From Halostagnicola kamekurae (lineage in GTDB: Archaea > Halobacteriota > Halobacteria > Halobacteriales > Natrialbaceae): a stretch of 64,000 bases of DNA. Where the stretch lies: contig NZ_FOZS01000002.1 in NCBI RefSeq assembly GCF_900116205.1, positions 310,001 to 374,000 on the forward strand, in the 5' to 3' direction. The notes beneath the pieces were generated by a model. The model saw only the letters and a list, made by a program, of their open reading frames with translations. It was not told the origin of the DNA and did not search any database. Below, one piece after another: positions 25,423-33,755 of this stretch. Made by a program: the position numbers and the translations under genes. Position 1 is the stretch's first letter, and each line of letters starts with the position of its first letter.

Positions 25423-26178
25423 ATGAGAGACGACCACACTCGAACCGATCACCTCCGACGTGTCGCGCTCACACTCGCGATCCTCCTCGCCGCGGCTGGC
25501 TTCGCCGTCGGCGCGGTCGCCGGAGCCGATCAACTCGCCGTGTTGACGCCGACGCCCCACAGCGTCGAGGCCGATCCCGGCGAGGAGTTCACCGTCGACG
25601 TCGCCATGGTAACCGACGGCGGCTACGGCGGCGAGGGCGTCGACTCCGTCGACTTCGTCGCCCAGTATCATCCGGAGTACCTCGAGATAACCTCGATCGA
25701 GCCCGGGCCGTGGCTCGAGCAGGGCGAGGAGACGACGGTTCGAAGCGACGAGACCCTCGCCCACGAGAACGGGACGGCCGTCCTCGAACAGTGGCGCGAT
25801 CCCGTCCAGGGCGGGGCGACCGGGAACGAGCGCCTCGTGACGTTCACGGTTGAAGTCGCCGAGGGCGCACCGCCCGGCGAGACCACTATCGACGTCACGG
25901 AAACGAGCGTCGGTCTCGAGCAGTCTTACCCGCTACAGGTCCACGGGCAGGACGTCTCCGTCTCGATTGACGGCGGGGACGAGTCGCTCGAGTCGTTCGA
26001 GCATCCGGACCCCGACGAACTCGCAGCGACGGGAGCAGGCGGTGGGGAAGAAAACGGTAGCGAGCAGCCGACAGACGAGTCCGACGCCTCACTGTTCGGT
26101 CCCGGCGCGTTCGTCCTGATTGCAACCGTCTTCGTCGGTCTCGTCGTCGTGTTTCTGTCGACTCGCGGCACTCGATGA
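25423..26178 (+). CDS. Secreted cohesin-like domain protein with C-terminal membrane anchor
   Basis: A 251-residue precursor. Residues 1-35 are a basic then hydrophobic signal sequence. Residues 38-185 look like a cohesin-type beta sandwich: VEADPGEEFTVDVAM, VDSVDFVAQYHPEYLEITSI, NERLVTFTVEVAEGAPPGETT. An acidic linker rich in Glu, Ser and Gly follows, and then one C-terminal helix (FGPGAFVLIATVFVGLVVVF) with a short positive tail. The protein should sit on the cell surface with its sandwich domain outward. It is read in the same direction as nurA. Two other cohesin-like proteins are at 58.5-61.9 kb. Confidence 0.7.
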   Translation: MRDDHTRTDHLRRVALTLAILLAAAGFAVGAVAGADQLAVLTPTPHSVEADPGEEFTVDVAMVTDGGYGGEGVDSVDFVAQYHPEYLEITSIEPGPWLEQGEETTVRSDETLAHENGTAVLEQWRDPVQGGATGNERLVTFTVEVAEGAPPGETTIDVTETSVGLEQSYPLQVHGQDVSVSIDGGDESLESFEHPDPDELAATGAGGGEENGSEQPTDESDASLFGPGAFVLIATVFVGLVVVFLSTRGTR

Positions 26179-26183
26179 CCGGT

Positions 26184-26528
26184 CTAGATCTCCGGTTCGG
26201 GCTCGCTCTTTTCGACCGCGAGTTCGACCTCGCTCTCGGGGACGCCGATGCGGGCGAACTGCGTCCGGACGTGTTCTTTGGCGGCCTCGAGGGCCTGTTC
26301 GCGCGTGTCGAAGCCCCGGGGCATCGGCGACTCGAAGGCGACGTTGACCTCCCGGTCGTTGACGAGCTGGGTCGTCCCGCCGCTGTCGACCTCGTAGAAC
26401 TCGTCACAGACCCAGACGTACGCGGCAGCTTCGTCGGGTGCGCCTCGAAACGACGGCGCCTGCTCGCCGCGCTCGTAGAGCGTTCCCGTCAGTTCGGTTC
26501 CGCCTGCGCGACCGCGTACCAGCAACAT
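26184..26528 (-). CDS. Conserved haloarchaeal protein (DUF7113-like)
   Basis: A 114-residue acidic soluble protein: MLLVRGRAGGTELTGTLYER, YVWVCDEFYEVDSGG, VNVAFESPMPRGFDTREQAL and an acidic C-terminus ending EPEPEI. From memory it fits a haloarchaea-only family of unknown function. It converges on the cohesin-like gene with a 5-base gap. The internal ATG at 26528 is preferred over 26555. Confidence 0.68.
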   Translation of the reverse strand: MLLVRGRAGGTELTGTLYERGEQAPSFRGAPDEAAAYVWVCDEFYEVDSGGTTQLVNDREVNVAFESPMPRGFDTREQALEAAKEHVRTQFARIGVPESEVELAVEKSEPEPEI

Positions 26529-26636
26529 GCACCGAGATACGGCCCGAAGATGCAAAAAGGCGTGGAGTGGCGAACTGCCACTCGAGTCGCCGTCGATCGG
26601 CTGTCAAGCGCCTACCCAAATCGTTTTGGAAACGGG

Positions 26637-26645
26637 CTTATACCC
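26637..26645 (+). promoter_or_regulatory. TATA-like element of the double-HTH regulator
   Basis: CTTATACCC preceded by GGAAACGGG (BRE-like purines), centred 27 bases before the ATG at 26668. It shows the leaderless start and rejects the longer frame from 26527. Confidence 0.55.
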
Positions 26646-26667
26646 GTCGGGCGGGTGTGTCGTCCTA

Positions 26668-27285
26668 ATGAGTTCGGATGCCCACTTCGGCGACGACAGC
26701 AGAGATTCGCTTGCCGAGATCCCGTCGGAGTGTTACGACGTTCTTCGGCACCCGCGACGCCTCCGCGTGCTCGAGGTCCTGGGGGGCTACGACCGGGCAG
26801 TACCGCTCGCCGAACTGGTCACGGAGGTTCGCCGTCGGAGCGCGTCTGCCGGTCAGGACCGGCCGACCGAACGCGAGATCCGAACGAGCCTCGTCCACGC
26901 GCACCTCCCCAAACTCGCCGGTTACGGCGTCATCGACTGGGACGGGGAGACCGCATCTGTCGGGTCGAACGCCCCGATCCCGCCGATGAACGTGGCGTCT
27001 CTCCTCGAGGCCTGCTCGAGCGCGGACGAGCGGGTCCTCGAGACGGTCGTACACCCCGTTCGCCTGCCGCTGCTCCGAACGCTCCAGGAACGCGGCCGAA
27101 CGTGTTCGATCGCCGTGCTCGCCTCCCAGTTGACGACGCTTCGAGCCAGTCCGATCTCGGACGCGGAGAGCGCGGCTATCGCGCTCCATCACTCGCATCT
27201 CCCCGCGCTCGCGGACGTCGGTGCGATCGAGTACGAAGACGGGTGGGTGCGGACGACGACCGAGTCGATCCCGACGATGCACTGA
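26668..27285 (+). CDS. Double winged-helix regulator (two DUF7344-like domains)
   Basis: A 205-residue protein containing two related winged-helix domains. The first (residues 15-95) has CYDVLRHPRRLRVLEVLGGY, VHAHLPKLAGYGVIDWD. The second (about 110-200) has ETVVHPVRLPLLRTLQERG, LHHSHLPALADVGAIEYED. The repeated H-x-HLP-x-LA-x-G-x-I pattern shows internal duplication. Such proteins are probable DNA-binding regulators in haloarchaea. It lies between nurA and herA on the same strand, but its target is unknown. Confidence 0.8.
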   Translation: MSSDAHFGDDSRDSLAEIPSECYDVLRHPRRLRVLEVLGGYDRAVPLAELVTEVRRRSASAGQDRPTEREIRTSLVHAHLPKLAGYGVIDWDGETASVGSNAPIPPMNVASLLEACSSADERVLETVVHPVRLPLLRTLQERGRTCSIAVLASQLTTLRASPISDAESAAIALHHSHLPALADVGAIEYEDGWVRTTTESIPTMH

Positions 27286-27522
27286 ATCCGACCGGCGGTT
27301 GAAGGTGTCTTCCGCTCGAGCGCCAGTGCAGGCCACTCCATCGTTCGAGTGCCGTCCGAGCCCCGTTTTTCGACTCGAGATCTCGTCGTCGCTCCGCTCG
27401 CTCCTCTTACACCGACGCTTTTCACATCGTTCGTTTCATCGCTCTCGAGTCACCGCCGTCCAGAACACAACTTCAACACGTGTCTCGGTATTTCTTTGAG
27501 GGACGAATCAGATATCGTGTAT

Positions 27523-29415
27523 ATGAGCGATCTGGGCGATTTCACCGATCACGCCGCCGACAGCGGCGACGACTCGAGCGGGACGGCGGATTCGGCCGAC
27601 AGTTCGGCCGGCGGCGGGACGGAAACGAACGCGGCGACCGCTGCCGACGAGTTCGAGGCCCCCGTGGTGGACCCGCAGGGCGAAGACGTCGGCATCGGCA
27701 CCATCTGCGTTTCCCAGGGGCTTCGGATCGCCGAGGACGAAGACGACACGACGCTTCGGGCCTACGTCACTCGGGGAAACCGCTCCGACATCAGGATCGG
27801 AACGTACCTGCTCGCGTCCTATCCCGAGGAGACGGGACAGGCCACGGGATCGACGACCGGCGGCAACGGCCCGGCCGGAGCGGCGAGTGACGAGACGCTG
27901 TTCTGTCGAATCACCGGCCTCGAGTACGCCCAGCAGTACCACGCCGACGACGCGACGGAGATCCACGCTCGGCGGGCGATGCGCCGGGACGGCATCGACG
28001 AAGCCGACTTCAAGTTCATCGCCTCGCTCGAGCCGGTCGCGGTGTTGTACGAAGACGATGGCGAGCTCAAGCGCCGGATGACCGATCGGGTGCCCAAACC
28101 CCAGACGGTGATCCGGACGGCCGACGACACTGAGGAGATCAAGACGGGGCTGAAGATCCCCGAGGACGGGGTCTTCCTCGGCCACCTCTCGGTCGGCGGT
28201 GAGAAGGTCCGGACGGCCGCCTCGCCGCCGACGATCGATTACCCGCTGAAAGACGACTACGAGGCGGGCGATCCGCTCGTCTTTCGACACTCGCTGGTCG
28301 CCGGCGGAACGGGGTCGGGGAAGACCCACGCCGCGAAGAACGTCCTCCGGCAGTACCTCGCCGAGGACCGGACCTATCCAATGGACGACGGCCGGGAGGT
28401 CCAGCCCGCGGTCGTCCAGTTCGACCCGCAGGACGAGTACGCCCAGATGCACGACGACAACCCCGAACTGGACGGCGAGTTCGCGCGGCGGCTCGAGCGC
28501 GAGGACATCGCCTACGGCGGCGTCGAGAAGACCACCGCGTTCGTGCCGAAAGTCGGGAACTCCTCGTACGCGGCGGGCCACCACCGCGCCGAGCAGGTCG
28601 AGTTCACGATTCCGTTCTCGATGGTCCACGAGAACCCGTGGCTGGTCGCCGGCAGCGGCCTCAACGACAACCAGTACGGCGCGCTCACGAGCGTCCTGCT
28701 CCCGCGCTTTCGAGATCAGTACGGCCCCGACGCCACCTACAGCGAGTTCACGACCTTCCTCGACGACCCGGCGCTGCGGGAGGAACTCGACGAGTCCGGT
28801 CGGGTCCACGAGGCGACTTTCGATGCCGTCCGCCGACGCGTGCTCGGCTTCGACCACGTCTTCGATCAGGACGCTCGGCCGATCACCGACCTGATCCACG
28901 AGTTCGTCCGCCCCGGCGGGCTCTCGGTGGTCCCGACCTACCACATCAACGACTCGAGGGCGACCGAAGCCGTCGTCCTCGCGCTCTCGAGTCTGCTCAT
29001 CGACCAGAAGCTCTCGAACGATCCGACCTACGACCGGATCAAGGAGACGCCACTAATTTTGGGGATGGACGAGGCGCACAACTTCCTGACCGACGCCGAC
29101 AGCGTGCAGGCGGGGAAGGTCATCCGCAAGTTTACCGAGGCGGCGAAGCAGGGCCGAAAGGAGCGACTCGGCCTCTTTCTCATCACGCAGGACCCACAGG
29201 ACATCGACGACGCGGTCTTCAAACAGATCAACACGACCGTCGTCCTCAACCTCGGCGACGAGGACGCCATCAAGAGCGTGAACATCCCGAGCAACCTCGA
29301 GTCGAAAGTGCCCTACATGGAGAAGGGCCAGATGGTCGTCTACTCCCCCGACAATTCGGAGCCGGTCGAACTGATCGGCCTCTCGAAGTGTCTCACCAGA
29401 CACGGACGGGATTGA
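27523..29415 (+). CDS. herA: HerA-type DNA translocase ATPase
   Basis: A 630-residue FtsK/HerA ATPase that moves along DNA as a hexamer and works with the NurA nuclease in end resection. An N-terminal Ser/Gly/Asp-rich tail of about 40 residues precedes a HAS-barrel-like domain (GIGTICVSQGLRIAEDED). Walker A is GGTGSGKTHAAK near residues 261-272, and Walker B is PLILGMDEAHNFL. LFLITQDPQDIDDAVFKQIN carries the sensor and arginine-type region. The C-terminus has VPYMEKGQMVVYSPDNSEPV. ATG at 27523 was chosen because the upstream frame lacks coding bias. The nurA gene is 2.3 kb upstream. Confidence 0.9.
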   Translation: MSDLGDFTDHAADSGDDSSGTADSADSSAGGGTETNAATAADEFEAPVVDPQGEDVGIGTICVSQGLRIAEDEDDTTLRAYVTRGNRSDIRIGTYLLASYPEETGQATGSTTGGNGPAGAASDETLFCRITGLEYAQQYHADDATEIHARRAMRRDGIDEADFKFIASLEPVAVLYEDDGELKRRMTDRVPKPQTVIRTADDTEEIKTGLKIPEDGVFLGHLSVGGEKVRTAASPPTIDYPLKDDYEAGDPLVFRHSLVAGGTGSGKTHAAKNVLRQYLAEDRTYPMDDGREVQPAVVQFDPQDEYAQMHDDNPELDGEFARRLEREDIAYGGVEKTTAFVPKVGNSSYAAGHHRAEQVEFTIPFSMVHENPWLVAGSGLNDNQYGALTSVLLPRFRDQYGPDATYSEFTTFLDDPALREELDESGRVHEATFDAVRRRVLGFDHVFDQDARPITDLIHEFVRPGGLSVVPTYHINDSRATEAVVLALSSLLIDQKLSNDPTYDRIKETPLILGMDEAHNFLTDADSVQAGKVIRKFTEAAKQGRKERLGLFLITQDPQDIDDAVFKQINTTVVLNLGDEDAIKSVNIPSNLESKVPYMEKGQMVVYSPDNSEPVELIGLSKCLTRHGRD

Positions 29416-29489
29416 TCGTCACCTGTTCGCGACGGCTGTTCGAACCCGGTACCGGAACGGGAGGACGAAACGGGCTCGAGAACGTCCGT

Positions 29490-30089
29490 TCAGCAGAAGT
29501 TCTGCGTGGCGAACACCTGATCGGTATCAGTGACGTGAATGCCGATTCCCTGATTCTCCCAGTGGTCGGCGAGGAGGTTCTCCTTGTGACCCGGTGAATT
29601 CATCCATTGTTCGGCGATACCGTAGCCGAGTTCTCGCTCGTCTTCGTAGTGTACGATGGTCCCGTCGCCCGTATTGACCGGCGTGTCGTACCACGTCTGT
29701 GCGATGTTCTCGCCGCCGGTGTACCCGTTCACGCTGCATTCGTATCCCGCATCCGCGTACCTGTCAGTGAACGCGTTTCCATCCGGGTCAACGTGGGAGA
29801 AGTAGCCGCGATCGGCCATGTCTTCGCTGTGTTCCTGTGCGACGTTTCGGAGTTCGCTGTCGAACTCGAGTTCGTCTGCGCCGTCTGCAGTGCGTTCCTC
29901 GTTCACCGCCTCGTGGACGTACTGCTCGACGGCAGTTATGTTGATATCACCGCTTTCGCTGCTATCGACTTCTCCCGTGTCGTTCGTGGCCGTACTCGAG
30001 GCGGGTACTGCGGCCGCGGTACCGATCAGACCCAGAACGAGCATCGCCGTGACTGCCGTGATAGCTACCGATCTTGTGAGTCGCTTCAT
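29490..30089 (-). CDS. Secreted CAP-domain (SCP/PR1) protein
   Basis: A 199-residue precursor with a Sec signal (MKRLTRSVAITAVTAMLVLG, cleavage near AAA-VPA) and a short Ser/Thr/Asp linker. The CAP domain follows: VNEERTADGADELEFDSELR, EHSEDMADRGYFSHVDPDG, GENIAQTWYDTP and AEQWMNSPGHKENLL. These contain the conserved His and Glu of the CAP cavity. Function of archaeal CAP proteins is unknown; roles in surface binding or proteolysis are suggested for the family. The end NFC carries one of two cysteines, the other being in YECSVNG, so a disulfide is possible. Confidence 0.88.
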   Translation of the reverse strand: MKRLTRSVAITAVTAMLVLGLIGTAAAVPASSTATNDTGEVDSSESGDINITAVEQYVHEAVNEERTADGADELEFDSELRNVAQEHSEDMADRGYFSHVDPDGNAFTDRYADAGYECSVNGYTGGENIAQTWYDTPVNTGDGTIVHYEDERELGYGIAEQWMNSPGHKENLLADHWENQGIGIHVTDTDQVFATQNFC

Positions 30090-30135
30090 TCACATCGTAA
30101 CTCGGTATTGATTGTAATAATAATAGCGGATGAAA

Positions 30136-30145
30136 ATTATAAAAA
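30136..30145 (-). promoter_or_regulatory. TATA box of the CAP-domain gene
   Basis: Minus-strand TTTTTATAAT about 52 bases upstream of the ATG at 30089, predicting a leader of about 25 bases. The surrounding stretch is unusually A/T-rich. Confidence 0.5.
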
Positions 30146-30260
30146 GACAATCACTATGTTTGATGAACAGTATCGGACCTGACATTCGAGTCGTCGTTTC
30201 TGTGCGGTTTCGAACGGCTGCTCGAGACGGCGACCTGCCGCGAGGTCGAACAGCGATCGG

Positions 30261-30884
30261 CTAGGTCGATTGCAGGAGTACTCGCTCGAAGAACTCCCCG
30301 ACCTCGCTCGCGATTTCGTCGTGTTTCCCGAGAAAGAAGTGATCGCCGGACAGCCCGACTGCCTCATCGCCGCGCTCGTTCGCGCGCTCGACGACCGGTT
30401 CCCAGTCGACGGTGGTATCTCGCTCACCGTACAGCACCTGAACGGGTAGTTGGGCTTTCTCGAGTCCCTTGAGTGCATCACGAGTATCCGAAAGTTGTGC
30501 GGTCGGAGCGAGAACCGAGACGCCGTCGCATTCGGCCTCGGAGGCCGTGATCAGCGCCAGCGTCGCCCCGAAGCTGTAGCCGAAGACGCCGACTCGCTCG
30601 TATCGTTCGTCCGCCCAGCGGACGGCGTTTCGCACGTCTTCGCGCTCGCCGTATCCCTCGTCCCAGGGACCGTAATCGAAGCGCAGACAGGCGATCCCGG
30701 CCTCGAGCAGCGCGTCGCTCACCGCGCGGAGGCGCTGGTCGCTCCGGGAGCCGCCCTGTTGGGGGTGGGGCGGGCAGGCGACGACGACCGCGTTCGGGGC
30801 GCGTTCGCCCGCTTGGTCGCTGAACGCGGGCTCCTCGAGCGTTCCGCGAACGTCGCGACCGCCGGGGATCAGCACGTCGCTCAT
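30261..30884 (-). CDS. Alpha/beta hydrolase (dienelactone-hydrolase-like)
   Basis: A 207-residue alpha/beta hydrolase. The nucleophile elbow is GYSFGA (Ser near residue 101), LPVQVLYGERDTTVDW carries the acidic residue, and LSGDHFFLGKHD carries the catalytic His. VVACPPHPQQGGSRSDQR forms the oxyanion-side loop. The pattern CPPHPQ-GG-D-R and LRFDYGPWDEG is typical of the small archaeal group of peptidase S9/DLH-like hydrolases. Substrate unknown. It lies just downstream of another hydrolase gene on the same strand. Confidence 0.85.
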   Translation of the reverse strand: MSDVLIPGGRDVRGTLEEPAFSDQAGERAPNAVVVACPPHPQQGGSRSDQRLRAVSDALLEAGIACLRFDYGPWDEGYGEREDVRNAVRWADERYERVGVFGYSFGATLALITASEAECDGVSVLAPTAQLSDTRDALKGLEKAQLPVQVLYGERDTTVDWEPVVERANERGDEAVGLSGDHFFLGKHDEIASEVGEFFERVLLQST

Positions 30885-30920
30885 ACCGGTCGATCGGTCC
30901 GATGGCTAATCAAAATCCCG

Positions 30921-31823
30921 TCATCGGTTCTCGAGGAACGCCCGCAGCGTCTCGAGCGCTCGATCGGGTCGATCCCGAAACACGCAGTGACCCGCGCCCT
31001 CGACGTGGACGAGTTTCCCGTCGGAGAGATGTTCCGCCGCCTCGCGATGGTGCTGGCGAGCAGCGTCGTCGGCGTCTGCCTTCAGAATCAGGGTCGGCGC
31101 GTCGATGTCGGCGAACACCTCGGCCGGGTCGCGACGGTCGGCTTCGAACACGCCGCCGACGGCCGGATCGACGTTCGCGTACGCGTCCGCGAGCAGTCTC
31201 GCGAGGTCGCCGCGGTCGTCTTTGACCAGCGCCCGCAACTCGGGGTCGGTCTCGAGGAGGGAGTCGGGGTCTAGCTCGTCGCGAATGCGCGTGACGATGG
31301 GTCCGAGGAGGTCGTCGTTCGACTCGCCCTCCGGCTCTTCGATGGGTTCGCCGGGGCCGGTTTCGTCAGAATCGGTTTCGTCGTGCTCGTCTCCGTCCTG
31401 GCGGTCGGCCAGCCCGAGTAGCAGTTCGGGGTCCTCGAGGACGACGCCACCGGGAAGCTCCGGCCGTTTGGCCGCCGCGACAGCGACGGTCGTTCCGCCC
31501 ATCGAGTGGCCGTACAGGATGGGTGATTCGTCCGAGATCTCGAGGGTATCGACGACGCCGAGGAGGTCGCCAGCCAACTCGTCGTAGTTGTAGCCTGTTT
31601 CGGGGGCCGAAGAACGCCCGTGCCCGCGAGCATCGTAGGCGATCACGTCGTACTCCGCCGCGAGCGGCTCGAACAGCGGAAGCCGCGAACGCCCGTCGGC
31701 CGTGATGCCGTGGGAAACGACCAGCGGTCGTCCCTCACCGCCGCTTCGGTAGTAGTGCAGTCGTACGTCCTCGGCCGTGAGGTCGTCTTCGATCCAGCCG
31801 TCCGGCACAGGTGCGTCGATCAT
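30921..31823 (-). CDS. Alpha/beta hydrolase with acidic insertion
   Basis: A 300-residue alpha/beta hydrolase: VVSHGITADGRSRLPLFEPL, YDARGHGRSSAPETGYNY, nucleophile elbow GHSMGGTT, PTLILKADADD (acid) and GAGHCVFRDRP (catalytic His). Between the sixth strand and the cap lies an insertion of about 35 residues that is almost entirely Asp, Glu, Gly and Pro (GDEHDETDSDETGPGEPIEE). It probably forms a flexible surface loop. Substrate unknown. It is 36 bases upstream of the 207-residue hydrolase on the same strand, so they may be cotranscribed. Confidence 0.85.
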   Translation of the reverse strand: MIDAPVPDGWIEDDLTAEDVRLHYYRSGGEGRPLVVSHGITADGRSRLPLFEPLAAEYDVIAYDARGHGRSSAPETGYNYDELAGDLLGVVDTLEISDESPILYGHSMGGTTVAVAAAKRPELPGGVVLEDPELLLGLADRQDGDEHDETDSDETGPGEPIEEPEGESNDDLLGPIVTRIRDELDPDSLLETDPELRALVKDDRGDLARLLADAYANVDPAVGGVFEADRRDPAEVFADIDAPTLILKADADDAARQHHREAAEHLSDGKLVHVEGAGHCVFRDRPDRALETLRAFLENR

Positions 31824-31973
31824 CGGTTCGGTTTGGACTCGTCGTCGGGTCCAGTAATCGGTGTCGCTACCCTGTCGTGTTGCCGGCGGCAGAGTGTCCC
31901 TGAACGGTGTCTGGGAGGACCCAGCGCCGTCGGTGACACGGATGGGTCGACTCGAGAGGCGGTACAGATCGAA

Positions 31974-33578
31974 TCAGGCGGCCGTGGGGGAAACGACGTC
32001 GTGGAACGACTCACGCAACCGTCGCCTATCGTACTCGCCGGCGGCGGCGTCGGCGAGGAACCCGAGCAGGAAGGCCGACGCACCGAGGGCTCGCGGGCCG
32101 AAACCGACCGCCGGATCGGCCAGGCCGTACCACGCCACGACCGCGCCAACCGCGGCGACGCCGACGGCGGTTCCACCCGTTTCGAGTCGATGCTCGAGTC
32201 TCGCGTCGGCGTCGTGCGCGGACCGGTCTGCGATTCCCGCGAGCGGAGCGGCCGCAGCGGCGACGCCGAGGAGTCCGGCGACGGTCAGCGGGGAGACGAA
32301 AATCGACGCGACGATCGTCGCCACACCGCCGACGCACGCCCCGAAGCCGACCCGTCCGAGTGCGACGCTCGCCGGACGACGGCGACTCGCTCCCGCCTTC
32401 ACGGCGTGGTCGCTGCGTCGCTCACCGATCCCGTGGCTGCCGGTTCGATCCGCGTCGGCGTCGTGGCCGACGTGGGCCACGCGCTGACCGGCGGTGAGGA
32501 AGGCTCGAGCGCGGTAGGTTCCGTCCGCCAAATCCCCGGGGAGCGCGACGTCGCGCGCACCGGCGTCGTTCCCGTCCGCGCCGAGGTGCGGTTCGGTGAT
32601 CGGCGCCTCGGCACCGGGCCACTCGAGGGCGACGTCGTCGAAGGCGATCGGCCGACTCGTCGCGAGCGCGAAATTCGGCTGATCCTGCAGTTGAAAGTGG
32701 AGGTGAGGTTCCGAGGAGTTCCCGGAGTGGCCACAGCGGCCGACCCGCTGGCCGCGCTCGACTCGCTCGCCGGGTTCGACCGTCACGCTCCCGGGAACGA
32801 GATGGGCCAGACAGCTGTACTCGTCGGGCGCGTGCTGGACCACGACGTAGTTCCCGCGGATGTCTCGCTTGAACGGGTGGGAGAACCCGCCGGCGCGGGA
32901 TGGCTCGAGGTCGCCGTCGAAGGTGTCGATCACGACCCCGTCGGCGGGCGCGAGAACCGGTTCGTCGTAGCAGTAGTAGTTTCCGACGCTCGCGGCCGCG
33001 CCGTCGGGGCGGGTGCGTCCCTCCGCGTCGGTGATAACGAAGTCGTAGGCGTAGCGCTGATTGAGCGGAAACCACGAGTGGGAGTAGTCCCGGCTGTGGC
33101 TACCGTTGACGACCGTCCACGCGCCGTCGAAGGGGAGCCGGTAGGAGACCTGTCGGTCGTCGTCTCCGGCCTCGGGAACGGAGCCGCGGTGGCGCGCGAG
33201 CGCGAGGAGGGTGCCGAGCCACTGTCGGAAGTCTTGGGCCAGGACGAAGGGGTTGAGAAACGTCAACGGAATCGAAAGCAGCCAGACGGCGTACTCGCTC
33301 CAGTGGCCCATGTCGATCCAGTCGGTCGGCTCGGTGGCCTCGTCCGCATCGGTCCCCCGTTGCAACACGGCCTCGAGCAGCGGCGCGACGAACGGCCAGA
33401 GGAAGGCGAGATAGAAGATCTCGAAGATTTCCAGAACAGCAAGCGAGTCGAAGACGTAACTCGGGATCGCGAGCAATCCCAGAAACGCCAGGTACAGCGG
33501 TTCGAACGATCGAAGCCGCTGTCGAAGCCGCGCGGCGAGTGGCGCGGTCGCAGACTTCGCGGTCGAATCCTCGGTCAT
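31974..33578 (-). CDS. Membrane protein with M23/LytM peptidase-like domain
   Basis: A 534-residue protein. N-terminal hydrophobic segments (about residues 28-55, 60-72 and 100-125) are followed by an M23-like beta-sheet domain. Its motifs are RYAYDFVITD, ADGVVIDTFDGDLEP, VVVQHAPDEYSCLAHLVPGS, GQRVGRCGHSGNSSEPHLHFQL. The HLH zinc motif and the Asp of the first motif are there, but the usual first-motif His four residues before that Asp is Arg (R-Y-A-Y-D), so catalysis is doubtful unless a different His serves. The C-terminal 140 residues hold four more hydrophobic segments. Archaea lack murein, so the target would be a surface protein or none. Confidence 0.78.
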   Translation of the reverse strand: MTEDSTAKSATAPLAARLRQRLRSFEPLYLAFLGLLAIPSYVFDSLAVLEIFEIFYLAFLWPFVAPLLEAVLQRGTDADEATEPTDWIDMGHWSEYAVWLLSIPLTFLNPFVLAQDFRQWLGTLLALARHRGSVPEAGDDDRQVSYRLPFDGAWTVVNGSHSRDYSHSWFPLNQRYAYDFVITDAEGRTRPDGAAASVGNYYCYDEPVLAPADGVVIDTFDGDLEPSRAGGFSHPFKRDIRGNYVVVQHAPDEYSCLAHLVPGSVTVEPGERVERGQRVGRCGHSGNSSEPHLHFQLQDQPNFALATSRPIAFDDVALEWPGAEAPITEPHLGADGNDAGARDVALPGDLADGTYRARAFLTAGQRVAHVGHDADADRTGSHGIGERRSDHAVKAGASRRRPASVALGRVGFGACVGGVATIVASIFVSPLTVAGLLGVAAAAAPLAGIADRSAHDADARLEHRLETGGTAVGVAAVGAVVAWYGLADPAVGFGPRALGASAFLLGFLADAAAGEYDRRRLRESFHDVVSPTAA

Positions 33579-33650
33579 CAGTTCGACGATGGATCGGAAG
33601 GAACGTAACGGCTTTGTGAACTGCGTTTCATACTGCGTCTTGACACGTCT

Positions 33651-33754
33651 GCCGGCTCCGCTCGAGCATTCGCCGGCCCGGTCGGGTGTTCGTCGGCTCC
33701 GCTCGAGCGATCGCCCGCCCTCTTTCGGTTTTCGCCAGTCCGGCTCGAGCGGTC
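33651..33754 (+). repeat. Degenerate 21-bp tandem repeat, about five units
   Basis: Units at 33651, 33672, 33692, 33713 and 33734 are 21, 20, 21, 21 and 21 bases long. They begin mostly with GCC or GTC and end with TTC, ATC or GTC. Units 1 and 3 share CGGCTCCGCTCGAGC exactly. The array ends one base before the ATG at 33756 of an HTH gene. A 21-bp period is two helical turns, so it could place operators on one face of DNA. Confidence 0.55.
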
Positions 33755-33755
33755 A

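Noticed and set aside
31620-33608. 662-codon plus-strand frame opposite the M23-like gene
   Set aside because: Antisense shadow of two real minus-strand genes; no motif, no promoter, residue composition typical of antisense.
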